The notes beneath the pieces are model-generated. The model worked only from the letters and a program-made list of their open reading frames with translations. It had not been told where the DNA came from and did no database searches. The position numbers and the translations under genes were made by a program. From Prosthecobacter sp. (GTDB lineage Bacteria; Verrucomicrobiota; Verrucomicrobiia; Verrucomicrobiales; Verrucomicrobiaceae), in contig JAOZVT010000277.1 of the NCBI GenBank assembly GCA_025869455.1, positions 1-14,593 of the forward strand: a stretch of DNA of 14,593 nucleotides. The letters are read 5' to 3'. Positions 7,268 to 13,900 of this stretch are shown in pieces (the stretch's first letter is position 1; every line of letters begins with the position of its first letter).

Positions 7268-7645
7268 ATGAATAATACGATCCAATGGCAGTTATCCGAT
7301 GCCGAAAGCGACCGCTCTACGTTCTACATCTACCCAATCGACCATCACTGGCACGACAAATTCCCTGCAATCTATATCATGGCCAAGCGAATCAGTAATG
7401 GTTACTGGGCACCGCTTTATATCGGCGAAGCCAAGGATATCGGATCGCGAATGGCTGATCATGAACGTTATGATGAAGCAGTAAGGCTGGGGGCCACTCA
7501 CCTGCATGTCTGTAATATGACATATTTCAGCGAAACCGAACGCTGTAAAATCGAAGAAGGCGCGATTGGCTACTGGAATCCGCCACTGAACAAACAGCAC
7601 AAAGAAACCTTTGAGGAGGCGATTGCTCGACTTCTCGGACATTAA
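7268..7645 (+). CDS. Small GIY-YIG-like protein
   Basis: This 125-aa protein looks like a single GIY-YIG nuclease-family domain. The first motif is degenerate, A34-I35-Y36 ('AIYIMAKRI'), and the second is canonical, Y51-I52-G53 ('LYIGEAKDIGSRMADHE') with the expected Arg61. An acidic 'CKIEEG' (Glu96/Glu97) stands where the metal-binding Glu is expected, and 'WNPPLNKQ' (103-110) supplies the conserved Asn. Activity is plausible but unproven. Standalone domains of this kind occur in many bacteria with unknown roles. No Shine-Dalgarno is visible. The gene is flanked by AT-rich DNA unlike the GC-rich neighbours, which suggests acquisition. Confidence 0.72.
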   Translation: MNNTIQWQLSDAESDRSTFYIYPIDHHWHDKFPAIYIMAKRISNGYWAPLYIGEAKDIGSRMADHERYDEAVRLGATHLHVCNMTYFSETERCKIEEGAIGYWNPPLNKQHKETFEEAIARLLGH

Positions 7646-7657
7646 AAACAAAAAAAC

Positions 7658-7691
7658 GCCTGGATGGGAACAACTCCCATCCGGGCCTTTT
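7658..7691 (+). terminator. Terminator after the GIY-YIG-like gene
   Basis: GCCTGGATGGGA (7658-7669) pairs with TCCCATCCGGGC (7675-7686) around a five-base loop ACAAC, with one T-G wobble. TTTT follows shortly after the stem and an A-run precedes it. It lies 12 bp after the stop codon. Confidence 0.8.
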
Positions 7692-7778
7692 GGCGGAAGA
7701 TCATAAGCAAGTGGGCAGATGCTAAGCGATAGGGCTTAAAATGTCTACATCCAGAGCCTCATTCGGGATCCCTCCACT

Positions 7779-7807
7779 TTTACACATTTAAATATAAATC
7801 GTATTTT
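7779..7807 (+). promoter_or_regulatory. Candidate promoter of the 7886 gene
   Basis: TTTACA (7779-7784) and TATTTT (7802-7807) are 17 bp apart in very AT-rich DNA. A transcript would carry a leader of roughly 70 bases that contains the first 13-mer repeat. Confidence 0.35.
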
Positions 7808-7847
7808 TAATTGGTGGTTTTTTAACTTTAAGCATCACTTCCGATTG

Positions 7848-7915
7848 AAAGGTCACCACCTAAACATGTTAATAATCAACACATTATGAAGAAAACAACC
7901 AAAAAGGTCACCACC
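7848..7915 (+). promoter_or_regulatory. 13-mer repeat flanking the start codon, possible operator
   Basis: AAAGGTCACCACC occurs at 7848-7860 in the leader and again at 7903-7915 inside the gene, exactly 55 bp apart, bracketing the ATG at 7886. GGTCACC is nearly palindromic. Such a pair could be a binding site for the encoded DNA-binding protein. The second copy also encodes protein (K-V-T-T), so chance is not excluded. Confidence 0.4.
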
Positions 7916-8845
7916 CCCTCCAGCGAAATACAGACGCTGATGCAACTTAAGCCAGTCCTTGAAAAAGAAATAGATGGTATTGGGATGGGGGTAATGCCTG
8001 ATGGCTCAGCATATTTAACTGCCAGAGGTCTCGCTCGCATGTGTGGAATCGACCATACATTGGTCTTAGATCTAGCCAATAATTGGTCTGCGGCCCAATT
8101 CAAGCCACGTGGCATGAAGATAGCAAACCTTCTACAGGATCAGGGCTATGAAGCCAACTCGCTATTTGTATCGGTCGAGTTCAATGGATCAGCTCATCAT
8201 GCATTTCCGGACCAAGTCTGCATGGCAGTACTTGAATATTATGCATTCGACTCAGGAGCTCAGATTCAGCAAACAGTTAAGGAACACGCTCTCAGGAATT
8301 ACCGACTTCTTGCAAGATCTTCACTCCGCGCCTTTATTTACACGCAGGTAGGTTATGATCCCACGCATAAGATTCCAAATATCTGGAAAGAGTTCCATGA
8401 TCGAGTTTCACTCAATTACAACAATGTCCCAGATGGGTACTTTAGCATTTTTAAAGAAATTGCTGACATGGTGGTAACCATGATTCAAGGGGGAGTCCCA
8501 GTGAATGAAAAAACGGTTCCCGACATTAGTGTTGGTATCATGTGGTCAAAATTTTGGAAGGCTTCCAATTTGGCCTCTGAACATGGTGAACGGGTTAAGT
8601 ATGATCACAATTATCCTGACTACTTTCCTCAAGCCCTTTCAAATCCCCAAGAATGTTGCGCATACCCAGAAACTGCCTTGGGTGTGTTTCGAAAGTGGAT
8701 GAGGGATAGCTATTTCCCTGTGAATTTTCCATCTTATCTTACGACTCAGACGAAGAAACACGCATTACCCCCCTCCGTTGCAACGTTGGCGATTGATGCT
8801 GTTAACTCAAAACGTCTGGACTCGCGAGCAACAGTTAAGTCGTGA
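7886..8845 (+). CDS. Phage-regulator or BstA-like protein, function unassigned
   Basis: I cannot name this 319-aa protein with certainty. After a Lys/Thr-rich start, residues 34-63 ('GMGVMPDGSAYLTARGLARM' then 'CGIDHTLVLD') look like the small DNA-binding unit of phage KilA-N/Bro/antirepressor-type proteins. The C-terminal half is conserved-looking: 'IWKEFHDRVSLNYN' (166-179), 'GYFSIFKEIADM' (184-195), 'VPDISVGIMWSKFW' (211-224), and 'GERVKYDHNYPDYFPQA' (234-250). I associate this layout with the BstA group of prophage-encoded abortive-infection proteins, which have a putative N-terminal DNA-binding region, but this is from memory. Codons are AT-richer than those of plsX or fabH. There is no Shine-Dalgarno. 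A phage or defence role is inferred. Confidence 0.6.
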   Translation: MKKTTKKVTTPSSEIQTLMQLKPVLEKEIDGIGMGVMPDGSAYLTARGLARMCGIDHTLVLDLANNWSAAQFKPRGMKIANLLQDQGYEANSLFVSVEFNGSAHHAFPDQVCMAVLEYYAFDSGAQIQQTVKEHALRNYRLLARSSLRAFIYTQVGYDPTHKIPNIWKEFHDRVSLNYNNVPDGYFSIFKEIADMVVTMIQGGVPVNEKTVPDISVGIMWSKFWKASNLASEHGERVKYDHNYPDYFPQALSNPQECCAYPETALGVFRKWMRDSYFPVNFPSYLTTQTKKHALPPSVATLAIDAVNSKRLDSRATVKS

Positions 8846-8884
8846 GCCTCTCCGGTCCAGAAACCAACTGTTTCCCCAACCAAA

Positions 8885-8922
8885 ACGGCACTAACACTTG
8901 AGAACCAAGTTATTAGCGCCGT
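8885..8922 (-). terminator. Terminator next to the ssrA-like fragment
   Basis: ACGGC (8885-8889), CTAA (8891-8894) and ACTTG (8896-8900) pair with CAAGT (8906-8910), TTAG (8913-8916) and GCCGT (8918-8922) around a five-base loop. The T-run is on the minus strand (TTTT after the stem), so it is oriented to end a minus-strand transcript finishing at the CCA of the tmRNA-like fragment. It may also stop the 7886 gene, which ends 39 bp before it. Confidence 0.7.
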
Positions 8923-8929
8923 GGAGAAA

Positions 8930-8956
8930 TGGTAGAGGCGAGGGAATCGAGCCCCT
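8930..8956 (-). pseudogene. Degenerate copy of the ssrA 3' end, candidate attachment site
   Basis: On the minus strand this reads like the T-arm and acceptor 3' strand of the tmRNA at 10511-10538, including the terminal ACCA. Over about 29 positions it differs by two substitutions and one missing base. The missing base breaks the T-stem, and no matching 5' acceptor strand (AGAGGCG) is found within 100 bp, so it is not a working tRNA or tmRNA. A terminator follows the CCA at the same kind of distance as after ssrA. This is what an att remnant left by integration into ssrA would look like. Confidence 0.5.
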
Positions 8957-9073
8957 ACTCTTCCTGGCCGATCGGCTGGCGCAGAGTCCTGCGATACCCA
9001 GCCCTCCGGCGGTGGCTCTTCCACATCAAGGCCGGGGAGTCTCTGATGAAAACCGCCCAGCAGCAGCTTCCTC

Positions 9074-9514
9074 TCACGGGTTATTGAAGAGGCCGGAGAG
9101 GCGTTTCCAGAGGCCGCTGCCGACCATCTCGTCGGCGACTTCGATGATGTGGCGGATGACCTGGAGGAGGTCGCCGTCGCCCTTCCAGTGGCGGAGGATG
9201 ATCTTCTGATCCACGGAGTTGACCAGTTGGTTGATGGCGTAGGCGGCGAGGGTGAGGTCGTCGAGGTAGCCGACGGGGCCGAGGATAGCCTCGGGCATGA
9301 GATCCAGGGGGCTGATGATGTAAGCGATGACGAGACCCAGCTTGGCCTTGTGTTTGGCCGGGATCTCGGGGTCCAGGGCGAGGGCGGCCAGGAGGTAAAA
9401 GAGGTCGGGCAGGATCAGCAGATACTCGACCCACTTGGACTTCTTACCATCGCTAGACTGGGCCCAGGCATGCAACTTAGCCCGGAGTTGCTCATAAAAA
9501 TTGAGGTTGGTCAT
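9074..9514 (-). CDS. DUF1232 (YkvA-type) membrane protein
   Basis: This 146-aa protein carries the DUF1232 core at about residues 36-98: 'PDLFYLLAALALDPEIP', 'KHKAKLGLVIAYIISPLDL' and 'MPEAILGPVGYLDDLTLA'. The 'Y.ISPLDL.PE' and 'GYLDDL' signatures are typical, with one or two short membrane helices. The biochemical role of the family is unknown. I chose the ATG at 9514 because the domain follows at normal distance; an in-frame ATG at 9574 would add 20 residues that do not look family-like. No Shine-Dalgarno is visible. It follows the 130-aa gene on the same strand after a 392-bp gap. Confidence 0.82.
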   Translation of the reverse strand: MTNLNFYEQLRAKLHAWAQSSDGKKSKWVEYLLILPDLFYLLAALALDPEIPAKHKAKLGLVIAYIISPLDLMPEAILGPVGYLDDLTLAAYAINQLVNSVDQKIILRHWKGDGDLLQVIRHIIEVADEMVGSGLWKRLSGLFNNP

Positions 9515-9906
9515 GGGAGGTGGCGCTTCATTCCAACAAGAGTAGCTCAATCCATGCCGGGGGATCGGGTACAAACCTTGGGCGTGAAGTCCGTTGCGGC
9601 AAGTTTGAGAGATTCAGGACAGCAGGAGATACGCGCCCTCATTGAGTTTGCGAAGCAGGCTGGCTTGATGATGGTCTTCGAGGCCATTTGGTAGAGGGTA
9701 CCGTCCTCCTCACCTAACCTCTCCTCCCCAGAGGAGAGGGATGGTCGTTTGGTCTGTGATGTTGAAGGACGAAATGCCCTTCTTCGGCTTTTATTGATCG
9801 TTTCTCGTTCAAAAAGCCCGCAGTATTAAAGCCCTCCGCCAACCTGCGGATGCCTATCAACTCAAACGGTAGTCCCTCGGATGAGGGATAAGCCGTAATA
9901 ATCCCC
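9515..9906. other. Intergenic region with a perfect hairpin and repeat-like DNA
   Basis: No full gene is supported. At 9718-9739, CCTCTCCTC and GAGGAGAGG form a perfect 9-bp stem with loop CCCA, of the dispersed palindrome kind often seen in intergenic DNA. A plus-strand stretch ending with the TAG near 9694 reads 'QQEIRALIEFAKQAGLMMVF', which could be a short gene remnant but has no recognisable family. 9760-9906 looks like non-coding interspersed DNA. Confidence 0.45.
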
Positions 9907-10299
9907 TTACACCGTCGCACACTCGGCCTGATAGGCGGTGATGAAGGCGGTGAGTTGGGTCTGGACGGTATCTTGGGCGGAGAAAAGATCGCCCACGGAC
10001 TTGGCGAAGTCTTTTTGTTTCAGGTCATCTTCGACGGTGAGCATCAGGGTACTCAGACGCTCAAGGTTCGCGCGGGAATGGAATTCCATGTCCTTCATTT
10101 GCGCGAGCACGGCCAGAGAGCCCTCATGAATGGCTACGGCTTCAGGGGAGGGATTGCCCCCAGAAGGGGTATCTTCCGCCATGATTGGAAGGGCTTCAGA
10201 TGAAGCGGAAGTCTCAGCATGCTTCGCTTCGGCCTCCTCATGATGTTTTTTATCGTGACTGACTTTTTTATCGTGAGCAGCGTTACGAGGATCGGACAT
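9907..10299 (-). CDS. Small charged hypothetical protein
   Basis: I do not recognise this 130-aa protein. Its first ~30 residues are rich in Lys, His, Glu and Ala ('HDKKVSHDKKHHEEAEAKH'), followed by a Ser/Pro linker and a helical C-terminal half ('RLSTLMLTVEDDLKQKDFA') that could form a coiled coil. There is no signal peptide or membrane segment. The ATG at 10299 is preferred; an in-frame ATG at 10356 would add a 19-residue hydrophobic-basic stretch that looks like untranslated sequence. It lies between the ssrA terminator and the DUF1232 gene on the same strand. The coding status is likely but not certain. Confidence 0.6.
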   Translation of the reverse strand: MSDPRNAAHDKKVSHDKKHHEEAEAKHAETSASSEALPIMAEDTPSGGNPSPEAVAIHEGSLAVLAQMKDMEFHSRANLERLSTLMLTVEDDLKQKDFAKSVGDLFSAQDTVQTQLTAFITAYQAECATV

Positions 10300-10465
10300 G
10301 GGCAACCTTACGAGCGCAGGCCTGATAAGCAATGGGTATAACCATGTATTATGCAATGCGATTTCTTTCTTAACAGAACTTCAAACACCACACCACCCAC
10401 CTTTAAGCAGGATACCGAAATAGCATCCCCTGCCCTCATCGGTCAGCCGAAGCATCTGGGCATTA

Positions 10466-10504
10466 AAAAGCGCCAGCGTTGATGGAACAACTCACTGGCG
10501 CTTT
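10466..10504 (-). terminator. Terminator of ssrA
   Basis: AAAGCGCCAG (10467-10476) pairs with CTGGCGCTTT (10495-10504); GTTG (10478-10481) and CAAC (10488-10491) extend the stem inside. On the minus strand it begins six bases after the tmRNA CCA end and runs into TTTTT. Confidence 0.85.
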
Positions 10505-10510
10505 CTAAAA

Positions 10511-10863
10511 TGGTGGAGGCGAGGGGAATCGAACCCCTGTCCGAATGGCCATAAATCGAAGCTTCTACATGCATATCCGGTTTTTTAATCTCGATAGAAG
10601 GTCTTCAACTGGCAGAATACCTTTTACCCAGCGTCCTGTTAAATCTCGCTTTCGACCCGGTCGCCCGATCAGCCAGCCAGTCTGGTAAAGTCATCGTCGA
10701 GGCTACCAGACATTGCCTCGAAGATGTCGCGGTGCTTAGGCCGCGAGAGCGAGCTCAGATGAGTTTGCTTTTGTTTGTTTGATCCGGTGATTAACGAGGC
10801 CAACGAATCATCCTCGGCATGCCACCCCGATCGCAGACTACCCGTCGAAACCAGGACGCCCCC
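10511..10863 (-). ncRNA. ssrA: Transfer-messenger RNA (tmRNA)
   Basis: This 353-nt RNA rescues stalled ribosomes with SmpB. The 5' end (10863 downward) starts GGGGGCGTCC and continues 'TGGTTTCGACGGG', the usual tmRNA opening. The 3' end has the T-arm 'GGTTCGATTCC' and acceptor strand CGCCTCC plus encoded ACCA. The acceptor pairs with GGGGGCG using one G-T wobble. The tag frame (10736-10768) encodes ANSSELALAA and ends TAA; LALAA is the expected degradation signal for ClpXP-type proteases. This is a one-piece, not a permuted, tmRNA. Confidence 0.96.
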
Positions 10864-10882
10864 AAATCGTGTTGACGCAGTC

Positions 10883-10911
10883 AGTATGCTCTAGGGCAGC
10901 CTTCCCGTCAA
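10883..10911 (-). promoter_or_regulatory. Promoter of ssrA
   Basis: On the minus strand TTGACG (10906-10911) and CATACT (10883-10888) are 17 bp apart. Transcription would begin about a dozen bases before the mature 5' end at 10863, fitting a precursor trimmed at its 5' end. A 9-bp inverted repeat, GTGTTGACG (10869-10877) and CGTCAACAC (10906-10914), brackets this promoter and covers the -35 box. Confidence 0.6.
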
Positions 10912-10930
10912 CACGTCAGATGAATATCGT

Positions 10931-13900
10931 CTATTCCTCGACAGGCGCGAATTCCGCGTGCCCGGAGAGATTTGGGGAGGTCTTGGTGGTCGTCGGAGGT
11001 TCTGTGGTGGGGAGCTGGTCCAGCAGGAAGTAGCCGTAGCCATAGTAGCCGGTGAGTTCCTTCACGATGACGCCTTGGAATTTGCTTTTGCGCTTCAGGA
11101 TGGGTGGCTTGGCGGAGATGGGGTTCTCGTCACTCAAGGTGAAGGTTCCGGCAAAGAGGCCTGTCTTGGACTTCAAGCTGCTGAACTTGGTCAGGGTGGG
11201 TGATGGGCTTGGGGAGGTGATAACGGTCTTGTCTTTGGCATTGATGGTGACGGTGACGTCTGCCAGGGAGGTTTCGACCAATTCACTGGTGAGGCCTGCC
11301 TCGGTGAACAGGAGGTTGGCGGAGCTGCCAGCGGTGAGGTCTAGGGCGACTGTGGTTGTGTCTGGGGTGTAGGCGGCACCGAAGGCATCGAGCTCCAGCG
11401 GGCCGAAACCTTCCTTGTAGGCGCGGGATTTGGCATTGGCGGGACGGATGACGGAGAGCTCGCCTGTCAAGGTGTTGTCTTCTGGCTGGGCGGCGGCGGT
11501 GATTTCTAGGGAACCACCGATGGAGCCCTTCACGGGGGTGTAAACTGTTTGGTAAACGAGGATTTCACCGACGGGTCCCAGGTAGCTAGCGAGGGTCAGT
11601 TTCTGGCCATCGCCCGTGGAGCCTACTATTTTCACTTTGCCGTCTGGCTTGAGGGTGAAGGTGCCGTAACCGCTGCCCTGAGGTACGGTGGAGTCACCTA
11701 TGAGTTCAGATTCGGCCAGCTCTGTGCGGAAGGTGTAATACTGGGCATAAGCGGTGGCGCTTGGCCCGGTTTTGACATTCCATTTGTAGCGGTAGCCTTC
11801 CATCGCTGCGGTATTGACTCCGTCACTCACGGAACCTGTCAGGTAACGATCTTCGGATTCGTTCAGGGTGAGGACGATGTCCACCTGGAGGGGGACGGGG
11901 TCGCCTTTGCGTGGGACGATCAGGCTGAGGACGGTAGGCACCTCTTCGGCATCAGGGGTTTCGGCATTCACTTCGATAATGCCTTTCAGCTTATACTTGG
12001 TCGCTCCCAGAGTCAGGGTGCCGGAGTAGGAGCCGGTGGTGGTCACGGTGAGATCCACGCGACCGCCGAGGCTGCCATTGATTTCAGTGGAGCGTTCGAC
12101 CAAACCGACATAGACGCCGGAGAGGCTATCTGGGTAGGCTTTGATGAGAAGAGACCCGATGGTGGTGGTGGAACCCAGGGTGTTCTTCGCGGTCATGGTG
12201 ACGCTGAAGTCTCCAGACTTCGTCGGGCGTCCGCTGATGATGCCGGTTTTGGTATCCATCTTCAGGCCGGAAGGGAGGCCTTTGGCGGCAAAGGTGCTAG
12301 GTGCTTCGCGCGGTGGTTCGCTGACGGTGTATGGCATGGCGTAGGTGTAACTGCCGCCAATGATGCCGTCTGGCATTTCTACCGTTTCAGGACTTTCAGG
12401 AGCTTGGTCAAAGACTTTCAGGTTATGAGTGCCGCCGACCTGGGTCAGGAGGCCCATGGTGACGGTGCAGGCGTAGGTGCCGTAGTCTTCGACAAGGAGT
12501 GCGGTGCCTGTGAGTGTTTTCCCATCCTGAGAGAGGGAGAAATTCGCAGGTGGCTGAGCCGCCCCATCTCTGAGCCAGTTAAAGCTTAGGTTTGGGCCAT
12601 TGGCCTGTACTTTGAAGCTTCCGTTCTTCCCAGCAGCCAAGTTGATATTGAGGGTATTGGTCAAGACGACACCGACTAAGGCGGAGTCGCTTGAATCGCT
12701 CTCGCCAGCCTGATTGGACACTTCACAGGTGTAAGTGCCGCCCTGGACAAGTGTAGCTGAGGGTGAGGAGAAGCTACTGCGGGTGGCCCCAGAGATAGGT
12801 TTGCCATCGCGTGACCATTGGTAACGGAGGGGTGGGCGACCGGTGGCGGTGACTTGAAGTGAGAAGGCATCTCCTACTTTGAGTAACTGCTGTGGAGTCG
12901 GGTCCGTGACAATCACGGGGGATGCTGTCAAGACGGTCAGTGGTACCACGTTGCTAGGAACCTGGGGGCCGCCATTGCTGACGAGGACGCTGTAGTCAGC
13001 GGTGTCTGTGGTAGCTGTGGCATCAATCACATAAGTGCTGCTAGTGGCACCCTCAATCGGAGAGGAGCCTTTCAACCACTGATAGGTGAGGCCGGAGCCA
13101 CCGCCCGTGACTTTGAAGGTCACTTTGTCACCGACATACAGGAGGTCTGTGGATGGAGTTCTGCTGGCGACAAAGCCTGTGACGGCTGGGGTGACGGTTA
13201 AGGTAACGGGTTCACTAGCTACGGTGTCAACGCCATTGCTGACGACGCAGCGATAGTTTCCTGAATTGACGACGGCGACGTTTTCGATGGTCAACGTGGT
13301 ACCTGTTTCATCAGGAATGTCCGTTGTTCCATACTGCCACTGATAAGTGATGGTCCCTGGGCCGGTGGCGGTGGCGGTGAAGACGGCGGTATCTCCCACG
13401 TTCAGGTTCTGAGTCACGGGTGTCACTTCGACAGTCACCACATTCAGGAGAATCTTCAGCGTGCCATCGGTGGTAAAATCTGAGGTATCCCAGATGAGAT
13501 TAGCGCCAGAAACGTCTGGCAGGTCGAAACTCACCGCTGCGAAATCTGGTGTCGCTGAAGCATCCCAGTCGAGGATGTCAAAGGTCTGGCCTGCGGCTGG
13601 AACAAAGCCTGAAACGAACTGCACCTTGATCGCACCAGCGAAGGTATAAGTAGGCGGTGCGACAGGGGCTGCGGTGGCAGCAAAACTTAGGACGTCATAG
13701 CCAGACACAGCGTCGCCTCTGGCAGTGCCACCGATGTCAAACTGGATCACTGAGCCACTCTCTGCATTCACGCTGGAGTAGGCTTTAGCCACACCTGTGG
13801 TGCCGATGGTGGTGACGGCAAGAGTGGTGCCGGTGGCAAGGCTCAGGGTCTCATAGACGACGGCATTCGTAGAACTCAGGCTATCAAAGCTACCTGGGTT

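Noticed and set aside
8930..9020. A functional tRNA on the minus strand
   Set aside because: The 3' end looks tRNA-like, but the T-stem lacks a base and no complementary 5' acceptor strand is found within 100 bp.
9714..9920. 68-codon minus-strand frame
   Set aside because: It ends in the CCTCTCC hairpin, overlaps the end of the 130-aa gene and looks like repeat DNA read as protein.
11549..12589. 346-codon open frame on the plus strand
   Set aside because: It lies wholly antisense to the surface-protein gene, whose Ig-domain reading is clear; the composition is that of a shadow frame.
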